From Takakia lepidozioides (lineage: Eukaryota; Streptophyta; Takakiopsida; Takakiales; Takakiaceae), in the NCBI GenBank assembly GCA_030704615.1, contig CM060733.1:19218001-19282000 (forward strand): a DNA stretch of 64,000 bases, read 5' to 3'. Position numbers and translations under genes: made by a program. Below are positions 1 through 11,507 of the stretch, one piece after another; positions within the stretch are counted from its first letter, which is position 1; the number at the start of each line of letters is the position of its first letter. Under the pieces are notes generated by a model. The model saw only the letters and a program-made list of their open reading frames with translations, searched no databases and was not told the DNA's origin.

Positions 1-149
1 CAGCCTCCATTGTTTGTCATACATTCATTAGACTCCACTCCTGCAAATGCAGGCAACCATCATGTGAAATCAAAGGTATCAGCCTGCCCAGCTGTATGCT
101 GATGTGGTCAAATTCACTATGGTTCTAAAAACAAACTTTCAACAACCTT

Positions 150-300
150 TCCCACATCAACTCATCCCACACCTTCTGTATCTGTGGAGCTACCAACTTT
201 GAAGACCACATCTGGGGGGGGTGCAGCTTTCTCCAACATTCCAAAAATACCCATTTCAAGATATTGAATTAGGGTTCTACCAGTGTCTAATACGTATGTG
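150..300 (+). repeat. Possible LINE 3'-end remnant (zf-RVT-like)
   Basis: A plus-strand reading gives FCICGATNFEDHIW followed by a cysteine, which resembles the CxxCG...E..H...C zinc-binding region near the C terminus of many non-LTR reverse transcriptases. No long ORF surrounds it. A stretch at about 420-500 resembles 49,990-50,080, so the left edge holds dispersed repeat sequence. It lies in what is probably a VSR intron. Weak evidence. Confidence 0.35.
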
Positions 301-548
301 TGTTCTTCCTCAGTTCAACATTGCTGAGAAGAGAAACACCTGCAACTCAGAATGAATGGTGGTCCCTGAGATTTTCCTGGTTTACACAGACTTCTCTGGA
401 GCAAATTCCTCTTTTCCTCCATTCCAGTAGTGTGACTTACCTTGATATAAACACATAGTACGGGCTTTCCAGGTATCCCCTTCACAGAAGCATCAATCGA
501 ACAGAGGTGCAGGAACCATGTTCTTGATGTTCCTGAAGAGGGTTACTC

Positions 549-776
549 TCAGGTGAGACATTGTACCAGAAAATGGATATTGTCTTCTGGTTGCCCACAC
601 ATCAGGCACTTACAATTTCCTTTTCCTCTCTGCATCTGTTGATTGCTCAAGGGTAGGCTCCCTGCCCTGAGTTTAAATTTCAGTATAGTGCCGAGGATAG
701 GTAGGCCCTTCAGATCATCCTTAAGGTCCTTGCCCATGGCACAGACTGGAAACAAGACCAGGGAGATAAGTCCCAA
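549..776 (-). mobile_element. LINE fragment with zf-RVT motif
   Basis: The minus strand encodes KCLMCGQPEDNIHFLVQC, matching the CxxCG...E...H...C zinc-binding motif found C-terminal to the reverse transcriptase of plant non-LTR retrotransposons. It is preceded by KDLKDDLKGLPILG. The same DNA stretch recurs at 47,824-47,880 on the plus strand, showing it is a dispersed repeat. Only this scrap of the element is present. It lies on the VSR strand, inside or beyond an intron. Confidence 0.6.
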
Positions 777-1249
777 AGTAGAAGCTGCTGCAGGAAGTTG
801 TCAGACACGGTGGCGTCCAACAAATGGCGTAGTACTTAGGGCACAAGGCCGCCTTATATATGTTGAATGTCACCCGTTATAGCCAACCCAACTATAAAAA
901 GGGGTCGTTGGGTCAACTGATCATTTAATGTGTGGCTTCCTTGAGTCTTGGGGAGGTTTGGGCAATCGCATTGCCCAGTTACGGCCGTTAGAAGGTTCCA
1001 AAAACGGAAGGCAGTAGCCCTGTGACACCATACTTTACGCTTGATTCGACAGGAGTCAACCCCCTCATGGACATCTAAGTTGTACATTCTGTTAATGTTG
1101 CACAATAGGATTGATAGTACTACTTGCACCTGTTGGCACCCAGTCAGAAGCTGAATGGAATGGACTCCATCCAGACGACAACAAAGTCTCGCAGATAATA
1201 CTCCCACCTCAGTTTCCAATGTGTGAATGTTTGGAAAGTGATGCCATAC

Positions 1250-4200
1250 CATCACTCAGACAAACTGGTGGATCTGTGGTCTCCTTATATCCTGAACAGA
1301 TGGCCTTCAGTACAGCTCCCTTGTCTAGCTTCCCTGCAAGAAGGAAATGATACAGTATAATTGTGGGATGATATCTGATATACATTACTCTACATCGGTT
1401 TGGAATAAGCAAGAGGCCTATGTCCTACACAAGACTCGTATGTGCAACTCCCAAGGCCAAGCCAATGTTTGTGAATGTGCTTGTTCAATGTGTAATGCTG
1501 TCAAAATTCGTAATGGAGTGACCACGGTTAGGTTTCCAAATTAGTCTCAATTAGTCTTAAGTTCATGTAGTCTTAACAACGTCCCTGAGGGCAGCAGTCA
1601 TATGCAGGGTTCATAAAAAGAAAGAGTAAATTCCGGCCAGATCAGTGCAACACAAGTGAGCTTTCAAGTAAGCTCCCACATATATGGGGATTAAAAATCC
1701 ACTAATACGTGAAGTCCTAGCCGCCACTCTATAGCTGTCTTCTGATTTTGTTCTCAGCTAATTTCGTACACTGGATTTATGAACCAGATTAGATCATTGA
1801 ATCTTTACAGGAAACCCAACACTCACAAAGGCCCCGGCCACAAACCTCGGTACTGCCTGTTGTTGATAATGAGGGTGGGCAGAATGGTGATATCACCGCG
1901 TGAACCTGATCCCACCTGCCAGACTCAAATTCACCATGAGCAGAGGAAGGGCAGCTGCTTGGGACTGTTGTAAACCTCAGTATTCCCCTCTCTTGTCAGG
2001 GCTAATTCTTGTGATTAGCAGCAGAACTAATTTTGTAAGCTAAGACTTGAAGCAGTGCCCGCAAGCCCAAAGAAGTTAAGCAACACCCTGCATGAAATGT
2101 CTCTGACCGTAAGGATGCCTGTACTCTTTGAGTCCAGTGTTTGCTGCTGCCATATGACAACAGTCCCATGGTGCACTAATGGCTGAGATGACCTTGCAGC
2201 AACTTCCATTCCTGACAGAAGTCTATGTTGGGGTACCCTTGCCAAGTTCCCAAAGTCCTTAATGTGGATTCAGAAGAAGAAAACTGGCAAGTGTCACTGA
2301 GTGCATTCTTGATCCATTAAGGCTACTATGTCCTTCAGGAGAAGGTGGTTTGAAACAGCCATCTTATAGTTTTTTTTAAGTCTTCCACCAAGAACTCAAA
2401 GCCTCCAATGTCGAGGAGGCTCCACCTGCCACTACATTTACCAAATGCTTCCAACGCAGGCCGGAAGTGGATTTGAACCCAACATGACCTTTGGGGGCAA
2501 AGTGCCAACCACTGCTGTCTGCTGGAAGATTCAAAACATAACAGAGCGACAGCATAGGTCTGAAGAGAACCAGGCTCAAAATACTTTATATGCTTACTTC
2601 ATATCCAATCAGATAGGTCAGAGGGGAAAATAACTCGTCTACTATACATTCCCATGCTGCCAAAGCATTGAACAGAAATATTTACAATTCCTGATTACCA
2701 CCCATGAACGAATACAGATCATACCCACCTGAGCATCTTGCTCACTCTTCAAAAGAGGGTGATCCTCATCTGCTTCAGTATTTCGCATACAATCGCGAAC
2801 AGATTTGGCATCCAAAGCTGCAAGCACGTACACTTTTTTAATCTTCATAGTACTAAAAAGAAACCGTGTTAAACTTTGCCAGAATTACACCCTTCTGCAG
2901 ATTTATTAACTCTCTCTCTCTTTCTCTCCATGGCCACAAGGCTACGGCACACAACGTCTTATGAGTACATTCTCCATTCTACCCTTTGTGGGCACGGGGT
3001 CAATGGCCACAAGAAACAATGTCTTATGAGTACATTCTCTCCAACTGTTGACTTTGATTCCACAATAACATCTCTCTTCTGCTAAACATCAACCCTCTTT
3101 CAAGCAGGGAGGGAAGTTTACATAGAGACCGGAGAACTTCTTCTGCACACTCCTGGTTGTATTTCTTCTCCTTCATGGGACAACGGATTTGGAAATCGGT
3201 CACATAGTCCCACCATACCCAAGGTCGCTTGATGTCATTGGTAACCTTGAAAACACAAAGCTGCCTCAAATTCTCAATAACCACATCCTTCCCGTCATAG
3301 CCTGTGGTAAAATCCTGCTCTGGGTCAGGGGCACAGTACCGGCCATGATTGATGCACTGCGCTTTACACTGCTTACTAGTAATAAAGGCTTGGGGACAGA
3401 ACCAGGTGATGTAGTGGGGTGTGAAGAGTGTGTAACCCCCTTTCTCCAAAAGCTGGGCAGCGCCCTTGAAATTCTTCACAAAATCAATTTGTGCATCACA
3501 TTTGGACCCGCACTCATCGTTGCTATTGGTCCAAAACTCGTATTCTACACGGTCGTCCGGGTGAGGGAGTGCTTCCCGCCAGTCGAGGTTGATGTTCACC
3601 ATCTCCGACCCAGTTAATGCCTTCTTCAGATCATCGCCAAAGCCCTTCTCAATCAGCGCTGATGGAATTGTGATGTTCGGTAAAAAGTTTGCAAGGGGGT
3701 CCTCACCTGGCGAGTCCATTGTTAACAGTGGCTCCGCCTTGTCATCAGACACCAGCACCGCCGCAGCGCCTGCGTTCTGGGCGTTCCAGACCTTCAATGC
3801 AAAATAGCATTCTGCAAGGAACCAACCCCAACATTTAGTGCTTTTAGTGGCAACCAGATTGATCCTAGCCATGAATGGTGAAAGGCTGGCTTCCACACTG
3901 ATATGTGAGGCACCTGATCACATCCCACACGGAACACACATTGCCGGAGTGATATAAATTTGAAGCACAACATTAAGTTTGCTGTCATGGAAGCCAGTCG
4001 CATCTCCTAGCTGACAGTATTCAATTACCACGCATACTCAAAAGTAAACTCTCTCATAGAAGCCGCATGCGAACTCTTTTGAAGGACAATACCTCCGCGA
4101 TCAAGAAGAGCAAACACTGGACGCCCGCCCCCAGAAGACAGCCCGAATGAGGTATTAGATGAGCTGAACGCCTCACATCCAGTCGCCCCTTGTTTTGGGT

Positions 4201-4417
4201 ACACGACAGTCCCGGCCAAGGTGCCCCCATACTGAGGAATGCCAAAGTTGCCAATGGCACAGTCGTGTGTACCCTTCAATGAATCCGGTGAGGTCACAGT
4301 CAAGCTGTTCTTTTCTACTACAAAGCGGCCCCATGCTGGCACTGCCATTGCCATAAGCAGCATTATAATTTCCAGCCCTGTTCTCCATAGATTGGAACAC
4401 TGCCACTTGACCATCAT
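1250..4417 (-). CDS. VSR: Vacuolar sorting receptor (VSR/BP-80 type), 5' five exons; 3' part not found
   Basis: Type I membrane receptor that carries vacuolar cargo from the trans-Golgi to the prevacuolar compartment. Five exons read on the minus strand: 4417-4093, 3811-3122, 2817-2729, 1916-1846 and 1333-1250. All junctions are GT-AG and the frame is kept across each. Exon 1 starts at the ATG at 4417 with a hydrophobic signal peptide followed by [16 protein letters not shown], the typical start of the mature lumenal domain. Exon 2 carries the protease-associated domain ([18 protein letters not shown]) and the cysteine-rich central region ([26 protein letters not shown]). The small fourth exon encodes [18 protein letters not shown]. 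The EGF-like repeats, transmembrane segment and YMPL-type tail should follow; no convincing exon is seen below 1250, so they probably lie beyond the left edge. Exons look intact. It is divergent from NAGK, 1.1 kb apart. Confidence 0.92.
2370..2535 (-). mobile_element. tRNA-derived SINE in a VSR intron
   Basis: On the minus strand a tRNA-like segment contains a good pol III B box, GGTTCAAATCC (complement of 2469-2479), preceded by a weak A-box-like region at about 2505-2530. The sequence then runs about 90 bp to an A tract (T tract on plus at 2370-2377), as in a SINE tail. It sits in the VSR intron between the exons ending at 2729 and starting at 1916. No clear target duplication was seen. Confidence 0.45.
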
Positions 4418-5536
4418 GGCCCTCCTGCAAGCCCCTGGGATCGTGAACGCTGATCAATGGCAACTAACGCTCCAACCCTTGTCACGAACCTGTATTCAAC
4501 AGCCCAGCCAGATGCAACCTTCAAAAGCGCTGAAATCCTCTGGCTTTCGGTTGCTTTTCCAATGCTTCCCAACTTCAACCTTTCTGCGGTGCTGTCTTCA
4601 GTTCTGCTTGCATTTGGTCTCGTCCAATCCAAGTGCACGTGCTAATCACAGTGACACTCGCACTTTGCGGAGCCCCAATGGAAAAGTTGGTTTTTTAGGA
4701 ATGAACTTGCTGCAGCTATTCAATGCCCACCATCGTGAACACGAACCCAGCACTGCACCATCCTCAACTCGTATGTGAGCCAACCTGTGTAATGTAGATT
4801 TTGTAGTGAGGTGCTGAGCCACTTTTAGGGAGCTTGTAGCTTCAACGTAAATCTCATTAGGAAGAAATCACCAGTTTCGTTTGGCTCCATTTGAAATGAG
4901 GAACCGGCTAATTTTTCACGAAACCGTAACTGGTCCATCCTAACTGCCATTCGATGCAGCACAAAGATCCAAAATGCTTCTCCACTGACAAGCTTTTGAG
5001 CGAATCGTAGTAATCTAGCCTACAAGGTCATGGCGTCATGCCTGAGTGACTAGTTGTCACTATCAATACGGTTTTAGTAGATTCATTGTGGAATCAAACG
5101 GAGCGTGACGTGTCTAGTAGCTTTTTAGTGTGAAGGGGAAGTGACACTTGCTAGAGCTGAGGGTTTTGGGGTTGTTTTTCGAGGAGAGGGAATTACAGGT
5201 AGAGAGGAAAAGACAAAAGTAGGGCTATTGGAGACTTAGGGGAAGAATAAGAAAGAAAGACTGAAGCTTAAGATCTCAAGGAATCGAGTGAGTGTACGTA
5301 AGAGCTTTCAAAGCAGAACCCATCATTGGGCCACAACTCTGTGCTGAGCTCCAGGTGTTGCTGCGTGTGAACTTTTTTTGAAAGACTCCTCCCCTTCTCA
5401 AGTGGGTGTCATCTCTCTCCTTCCTCCACGCGAAGGGCTTGGTCTAGGGATCAGGAGGTGGAGGCAGAGGTGTAAAGTGTAAAATTGGTTAGGGCTGAAG
5501 GCAAGTCCTTTTGCCCTTTTGTCTCCTTGGATCAAT
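4418..5536. promoter_or_regulatory. Divergent intergenic region between VSR and NAGK
   Basis: The two start codons face away from each other across 1.1 kb, so both promoters and 5' UTRs should lie here. Short ORFs at 4,414-4,778 have no recognisable content. No clear TATA box could be assigned to either gene. The stretch just upstream of NAGK (about 5,150-5,480) is purine-rich. Confidence 0.4.
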
Positions 5537-6961
5537 ATGGCCCTTCTTAGGCCCGCACAAGCACTAGTCAAAGATCAAGGAGGACTATGCCCTTCCACTT
5601 TCAAACCCGCTGCGCTCTCCCCGTTTGAATTGCCATCGCAACGACCGCGTGTCACAGTTCCACACCGCAGGTGCTGGGGGGATTTATGCAGAGCTCAGGC
5701 AGTGGCAGCCCAAACTACTGCTAAGACTGGGCATTACAGTGGAAAAGAAAGAGTTGATGTCCTAGCAGAGGCGCTACCTTTTATCCAGCGATTCCAGAAT
5801 AAGACCGTAGTGGTGAAGTATGGAGGAGCAGCTATGAAGGATGCGTCTCTCAAGGAAGGAGTGATCAAAGACCTGGTGCTTCTTTCGTGCGTGGGTTTGC
5901 GCCCCGTGCTTGTCCATGGTGGAGGACCTGAGATCAACCTGTGGCTTACCAAGCTTGGCATCGAGCCTCGTTTCAAGAATGGGCTGCGCGTCACCGACGA
6001 AGCCACCATGGAAATTGTTGAGATGGTGCTAGTCGGCAAGGTATTTCGCAAATTCTGTGTAGCTCTTCACTGTATGTTCTCTTGCAGCATTGATAGAAGG
6101 CAACATGCTCGCAGTTACAATGGAGGGATTGCTTGGTGCCTTACTTGGATATATACATCTGACATTTTGCTCTCACATCCTCTGTCAACTAACCGAACTC
6201 CTTTCGATCTACCAGAACTCGCTTCAGTTGTCTTCTACGAGTATGCTCGCAGTTGCAATGTGAGGATATTGAGCTTCCTATTAACTCTCTTCAATCAGAG
6301 CCTACCCTGCCTTTCGATCTACCAGAACTCACATCCTGTATGTCAGCCTCCAATTGTCTGTCTTTTCTGCAACCTTCATGCCATGTGCTTATCATTTGAA
6401 CAACAAGCATCACTGCAGGTGAACAAGTCGCTTGTTTCCCTGATCAATTGTGCTGGTGGCTGCGCTGTCGGCATGTGTGGCAAGGATGGTAACCTCATCA
6501 CAGCAAGGCCTGTAGGTGGGGGGCTAGGATTTGTGGGTGAAATCACCTCTATCAACACGAGCGTTTTGCAAGGGATTGTGCAAAATGGCCACCTCCCAGT
6601 TATTGCCTCAGTGGCCGCCGACAAGTATGGGCAGGCTTATAACATCAATGCCGATACAGCAGCTGGTGAGATTGCTGCATCGTTGGGGGCAGAGAAGCTT
6701 ATACTCATGACAGATGTACCAGGGGTGATGCTGGACCCAAAGAAAGTGGATTCACTGGTGAGAGAGGTAGACATCAGGGGAGTGCGAAAACTGGTGGACG
6801 AGGGTGTGGTATCAGGTGGCATGATTCCTAAGGTGGAGTGCTGTGTACGCTCACTAGCACAGGGTGTCCACGCCGCTCATATTATTGATGGCCGCGCCCC
6901 TCACTCATTGCTTCTAGAAATTCTTACTGATGAAGGGGCTGGCACAATGATCACTGGCTGA
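5537..6961 (+). CDS. NAGK: N-acetyl-L-glutamate kinase, plastid-targeted (two exons)
   Basis: Catalyses ATP-dependent phosphorylation of N-acetylglutamate, the regulated step of arginine synthesis in plastids; in plants it is the partner of PII. The start is the ATG at 5537 ([10 protein letters not shown]); an upstream in-frame TTG at 5519 is not a plausible start. About 60 residues of Ser/Arg-rich transit peptide precede the kinase fold. Motifs: [10 protein letters not shown] (ATP/substrate loop), [10 protein letters not shown] (acetylglutamate binding), [31 protein letters not shown] and GGMIPKVE near the C terminus. The family reads [13 protein letters not shown] here, so bases 6041-6418 are an intron (AAG|GTATTT...CTGCAG|GTGAAC). 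It is 378 bp, a multiple of three with no in-frame stop, so the whole locus reads as one ORF. Stop at 6959-6961. Confidence 0.93.
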   Translation: MALLRPAQALVKDQGGLCPSTFKPAALSPFELPSQRPRVTVPHRRCWGDLCRAQAVAAQTTAKTGHYSGKERVDVLAEALPFIQRFQNKTVVVKYGGAAMKDASLKEGVIKDLVLLSCVGLRPVLVHGGGPEINLWLTKLGIEPRFKNGLRVTDEATMEIVEMVLVGKVFRKFCVALHCMFSCSIDRRQHARSYNGGIAWCLTWIYTSDILLSHPLSTNRTPFDLPELASVVFYEYARSCNVRILSFLLTLFNQSLPCLSIYQNSHPVCQPPIVCLFCNLHAMCLSFEQQASLQVNKSLVSLINCAGGCAVGMCGKDGNLITARPVGGGLGFVGEITSINTSVLQGIVQNGHLPVIASVAADKYGQAYNINADTAAGEIAASLGAEKLILMTDVPGVMLDPKKVDSLVREVDIRGVRKLVDEGVVSGGMIPKVECCVRSLAQGVHAAHIIDGRAPHSLLLEILTDEGAGTMITG

Positions 6962-7812
6962 GTGCATGCTTTCTTTCTGGATGGGGAGAGAGATTAGACA
7001 TTGCCTTGTGGCCATAGATCCCATGATCCGGTGGTGGGGGAGTGGGGGAGAGAGAGAGAGAGAGAGAACTGAGTTTTCATATGTGCACAACCCAGCTGGA
7101 CAAAATACCATGGGTTTTGAGTTCATACTCTCTCCTCGAAAGAGCTCTAATCAACAACAGTCAGCTGGTAGTGTGGAAATAGCAACAAACTACACTAATC
7201 AATTTTGCAATGATCCAGCTCCCTGGGAATCCTATGTCCATGGTTTTGACTCAATTAATGAAGGATGTACTGCAACAAATAGAACAGCAAGATTATTGTT
7301 CAGGAAAGCAAGGCTTGGTACAGCTATTTCTATTGTTGTAGGGCTTTGTAAATCTATCTCAGAACACAATATGCAACACTACACCAACACCTGAGCCAAT
7401 CCTGATCCCCAACATGTCACATGTCAATTACAGTTTGTAGCAAACCAAATGGCCTGCTCTGGCTGATTACAGAGTTGTGTGAGTGGAAGAACACCCTCTT
7501 ACCCTCATGCCTGCCCACCATGCCAGGGCACATGGCACTATGTGCTCTCCCACCTACGAAGTCTCTTTTTGCAAGTTGCATCTGACAGAAAATAGACCAG
7601 GACAATATTGTATCCTCAAACAATGAAGGTAAGAGATTTCGAGATAAAGATTGGCAGACTTAGCTGAGGAGGGCGAGGACTGGGAGAGAGATATACAGAC
7701 CTGCCAAACACCTCACATCAAATTCCATTCAATCTCCAGTTCTGACTCAGCAGTGGGCGGTTGTGACTTGTGACCACAAAATGCAGCCATTTGCTGCGCT
7801 TTCAGCTGAAGT
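6962..7812. other. 3' intergenic region between convergent genes
   Basis: Holds the 3' UTRs of NAGK (plus) and the LAGLIDADG gene (minus). A GA microsatellite lies at about 7,041-7,068. The 142-residue ORF at 6,966-7,394 has no recognisable domain and reads through the microsatellite, so it is not annotated as a gene. Confidence 0.4.
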
Positions 7813-9111
7813 TTAAAGTTGGACTGAATGAATCCCTCCAGTTGGGACACTTCTGGACAATTTCGTTTTATTGGCTAGCTCTTCGTCAATGCGCTCCGAC
7901 CAACGTGGCCGAGCTTCCTTCATCTCAGAGATCCAGCTAAGTTGAGTTTTTGGGTCTTTGTACACCAGTAATACTTTTCTAATCATGCTTGCCACGGGAA
8001 GGTGCGGTAAGATGACCCGAAGGAATTTCTTAAGCTCCTCTGCACTGAACCAAAGACGGTAATAACTCACTTCACTAACCTTCCGGTCCTTCCGGACTCG
8101 TCGAACAGGTCCAACATGCGCATACACTTTCCAAACAGTTTCCAAGTACTGAGCTAAGAGTTGGACAGAATCTTTGTCAAAGTCGTCTGTGCTCAACACA
8201 CCTTTGCGGCCATTGGAAATAATTGATCCTTCATCGCACCACCAAATTGCCAAGGATAGCGGTGTCAGATGGTTCAACCATCGCCGGCGGATGAGGAGGT
8301 GATTATGGTCGTGTGTGACGTCATGAATATGCGTCAGGGCATCGAGGTCTCGGCTCTGAAAGAAAAGCTTCTTGTTGTTGCCAAAGTGCACAGAACTTTG
8401 TGCAGAGACTTCATGTAGTGCGCCTACCTTCCACCGAAAATATTCTTCTTGCGTATGGCTATGACGAATAGAGAACCTTGCGTTGTTGTCGCCTTTCAGT
8501 ATTCTCAGTGACCCATGTCCCAGAAGTGATCCTAAAATGATTGATTTCATCGAATCCGGCAAGGCTACTTGACTGAGTCTTTTTAAGTCCAGGTTAGGAG
8601 CTTGATGAACTGTGCCTGATGTGAGGTTGGCCAACCTGTTGCTCTCGTCTCCTACATTCTTCAGCAATGTAATTGCCTGTGTCGTTCTGTCAACCCTGTC
8701 GACTTGTATCTGCGGTGCAACCGTGCAAATCTCTTCCTCCCTCACACCGACTACTTTCGCTGGATCGATCTTCAGACGCCAACCCTGATCTGCAGTCGAG
8801 CTAAACAATGCAGCCGATGGCGCCAAAAGCGACCCCAGCCTCCTCTCAATGCCATTTTCCCCAAAATACCTACACCCTGGAAATGTGTCACTCTCACCGC
8901 CATCACCACTCTTCCATGTATGAAAACCCGAATCTCGTAGTTTCTCGACCCCTCCTGCACATTTGGAAGGCTGAATTCCCGAGTCAAAGAAACCCTGCTG
9001 CCCTGCAGTTGAAGGTTGCCTAAACTGTGTCCAAAACCCTAAACCCTGATTTCGCAACTCAGTCAACCTCAACGCTTGCTTCCTCATCATGGAATGCCGC
9101 GAAAAAAGCAT
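7813..9111 (-). CDS. Nuclear LAGLIDADG-domain protein, probably organelle intron splicing factor
   Basis: Intronless ORF of 432 residues. The N terminus is rich in Arg, Ser and Gln with few acids, as in a mitochondrial or plastid presequence. Residues about 190-410 form a LAGLIDADG homing-endonuclease-like domain. The first helix reads ILGSLLGHGSLRIL and the second LSLAIWWCDEGSI, followed by STDDFDKDSVQLLAQYL, a usual element of the second half. In active enzymes the first helix ends in GDG; here the acidic residue is replaced by His (GHG), while the second acidic pair (DE) is kept. In plants nuclear proteins of this fold, such as OTP51 (which also has PPR repeats), act in organelle intron splicing. 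No PPR repeats are seen here. A splicing role is inference. It ends convergent with NAGK. Confidence 0.8.
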   Translation of the reverse strand: MLFSRHSMMRKQALRLTELRNQGLGFWTQFRQPSTAGQQGFFDSGIQPSKCAGGVEKLRDSGFHTWKSGDGGESDTFPGCRYFGENGIERRLGSLLAPSAALFSSTADQGWRLKIDPAKVVGVREEEICTVAPQIQVDRVDRTTQAITLLKNVGDESNRLANLTSGTVHQAPNLDLKRLSQVALPDSMKSIILGSLLGHGSLRILKGDNNARFSIRHSHTQEEYFRWKVGALHEVSAQSSVHFGNNKKLFFQSRDLDALTHIHDVTHDHNHLLIRRRWLNHLTPLSLAIWWCDEGSIISNGRKGVLSTDDFDKDSVQLLAQYLETVWKVYAHVGPVRRVRKDRKVSEVSYYRLWFSAEELKKFLRVILPHLPVASMIRKVLLVYKDPKTQLSWISEMKEARPRWSERIDEELANKTKLSRSVPTGGIHSVQL

Positions 9112-9416
9112 TATACAAAACCACTACCTGTGAGAAAGGTGATTCCCTCCAAAGCGCTCAGAATCAATCGGGCTTTTTCTCTTGACTCATGGCAGGACTC
9201 CATCGGGGCGTGCTGGGGGCTCGGTTAGCGCTCGTTTTTCTCCCGCTGACGGTGAACAGCAAGAAGTTAAGTGGAGACACCGTAGGAGCTTAAGGGCGAG
9301 GCAAAAGCTGTTGGATTCGTAAACTAAAACAAGTCAAGAAACAGAGCACAAGGAGGTTCCTATAAATACTGAGAGGGACCACAGAGCCCAAGGGGCTGGT
9401 CCAAGGGCTTGCCCCC
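9112..9416. other. 5' flank of the LAGLIDADG gene
   Basis: Presumed promoter of the minus-strand gene. No feature was recognised before the copia LTR at 9417. Confidence 0.3.
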
Positions 9417-10338
9417 TGAGCTAACAAGTGGGGTCTCACTACCTGATAATGAGCACATCTACACAAAGCAAGAATTACAAGTGTCACTGCTAAGGGCCCC
9501 GCCCCATCTGCAGTTAGGCACCCAATAGTTAGTGTCATTTAAGCTAACTATTGGGTTTAGGTGCCAGTTATACTAACTAGCACTCCTAATAGTTAGTGCA
9601 CCTCACTAACTGAGATAGAGTAGTTTGGTGTAAAAGTTAAGGGGTCTGAAATAGGTTCTTTAAGCTAACAAGTGCACACGTCCTCTCCACGGTGGCTTGC
9701 AATCTCCTTGACCATATGAGAGAGTGTGTTTCAAGGATCGTGGAGTATCGCGAGAGTGTACAGTTGCGGAGGAGCGTGGAGTGGAGACTGGCTGGATCGA
9801 GCTTCAGCTACATGCAAGAAGGAGCAGAATGCGCAGTGAAGACAGTGCGCCCTAATCAAAGACCGTGCAAATTTCTCCTCAAATCTGCGTGTGAACCAGT
9901 GAATGCTTAAGGCAATGCAGACAAGGCGGAGGTAGAAAGCTGCAACATAACATAGGATTCAAGGGCCCTGTTGGTTGTCTCGTTGTACTGCATGAAGTCT
10001 ACCTCTACCGTTTGTGGCAACTGCGTAGCACAAGGCTTGCGTGGAAATATTGCTCTACGTGGCTGAGAATCGCCGTACAAACAAGGCACTAATTGAAACC
10101 CCGGTGGGGCACCAGCACACTTAAGTTCTTCAGTTAGTGATTCTCTTATTAGTGTTAACTGTGAGTGGGGCACCAAATTCAGTTAAGACTAACTGAGCAC
10201 CTAATAGTGAGACACTAACTATTGGGTGCCTAACTGCAGGTAGGGCAGGGCCCTATTCATGATATGAGAAGCTACTCTAAGAACCCAAGCCACACTAAAT
10301 AATAAGTGTTGAAACATTATGAGTGGGCAGTTCCAACA
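9417..10338 (+). repeat. Ty1/copia left LTR, interrupted by an inverted-repeat element
   Basis: The LTR starts TGAGCTAACAAGTGGGGTCT and ends AGTTCCAACA (TG...CA). It matches the right copy at 11,508-11,667 over both ends. Removing the insertion at 9494-10253 leaves about 162 bp, equal to the right copy (160 bp). No target duplication is evident outside the two LTRs. Confidence 0.7.
9494..10253. mobile_element. 760 bp non-autonomous DNA transposon with 43 bp TIRs
   Basis: The ends 9494-9536 and 10211-10253 are inverted repeats with 40 of 43 bases identical, beginning GGGCCC and ending ...AATAGTTAGTGTC. The flanks are TAA on the left and TAT on the right. The uninterrupted right LTR reads CACTGCTAATCATGATA at this point, giving the empty site and a TA or TAA target duplication. 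That size would suit PIF/Harbinger or another TA-targeting superfamily; no transposase is encoded. Further direct and inverted copies of CTAACTATTGGGT lie just inside the ends. Confidence 0.75.
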
Positions 10339-11507
10339 CCTCATCTCACCCTCATGTTCTCATAACAGTGTCAGAGAGTCCATTAGCTTAAAGAAAGCGT
10401 ATTTCTTTGGCCATGGTGAGGATGAGAGCATTCTCGGTTCCTTCTTATGCCTCGGTCAAACCGTTCAGCCAATCGATCAGGGAGTCTTCTTCGTGTTTGT
10501 TTGATAGGACCGATGCCTCCTCATGATCGAATCCTATGCTCCTTTCTCATATTCACCCACTTCGGATGCCGCAAACTGGATAGCGAACACACACCTAATC
10601 GTGACCGAAGTTTCTAAAATTTTGTCTTTCCATTGCAGATCTTTGATCGCAACCTCTCGACCACACCAGAGGTTACAAGCCTTGGGGATTTCATCCCACC
10701 ATCTCCAGGGAACTTTAGTTCCTCCTCAAGAAAAGAAGACTACTCCTTAAGGTGACACCTCTCCATATCAACCAGTGATTCGTCATACAATCATTGTACA
10801 TGATCCCTTCATAGAGATAGATGGGAGTACACATGAGGAAGGGTCCACTCCGGCCGAGGAAGTAAATCCAACTCAGGAAACTGCAGTAAATATTCCAACT
10901 GATCAGGAGACTGCAATAACTATTCCAATTGATCAGGAGACTGCAGTAAATATTCCAACTGATCAAGAAACTGCGGTGCCAACACCTCAACGATATCCGA
11001 CTCGTGAAAGGCACGTACCTGATTGGCACAATGATTATATAATCTCTGGAATTAGAAAGCCTGCAGCTCATGCAATCACCGTCACCACTTCTGAGGAACC
11101 TGTGACTTTTGAATAAGCATGCAAGGATCCAGCTTGGATCTCTGCTATGATCGAGGAAATGCGCAGTATTGATCGAAACTCTGCATGGGATAGACCTTCC
11201 AAAAGGAACAAAGCCCATTAGTGCAAAATGGGTTTACAAGCTGAAGCATGGCTTAGGTGAAGCTCAATCAGTCTACAAAGCTCGGTTGGTGGCTCGTGGA
11301 TTTGAGCAACGTCAAGGAGTGGACTACGAGGAAACATTCGCCCCAATGGCCAAGTGGAGCACTTTGAGAGCTCTAGTGGCCCTTGCAGCTCAACGGAACT
11401 GGCCCATGTATCACAGTCACCTAAAGCAGTTGGTCTACATGCTGCAGCCACTCTCATCAAAGACCACATCTCTGGAGATAACAATTTTTCTCGCTTGCCC
11501 TTGACCC
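10339..11507 (+). pseudogene. Ty1/copia internal remnant: integrase tail and RT start
   Basis: About 1.2 kb remains of an internal region that should be over 4 kb. A possible integrase C-terminal piece (FFGHGEDES) is near 10,400. At 10,853-11,000 three near-identical repeats encode a QETAVNIPTD motif. At 11,140-11,400 the start of the copia reverse transcriptase (RVT_2) is clear: ISAKWVYKLKHG, YKARLVARGFEQRQGVDYEE, TFAP. It is cut by stops and frameshifts and ends before the catalytic YVDD. GAG, protease and most of RT and RNase H are lost. Confidence 0.75.

Noticed and set aside
854-1255. Minus-strand ORF as the EGF exon of the sorting receptor (CDCPNLPKTQG)
   Set aside because: Only one short stretch resembles the EGF region; the NGGCW block and spacing of cysteines are missing.
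4239-4778. Plus-strand ORF of 179 residues
   Set aside because: It is opposite VSR exon 1 and has no domain.
5519-5536. TTG at 5519 as start of NAGK
   Set aside because: A plant nuclear gene should start at ATG; the first in-frame ATG is at 5537.
10715-11218. Minus-strand ORF of 167 residues
   Set aside because: It is the shadow of the repeated QETAVNIPTD segment and RT of the copia remnant.
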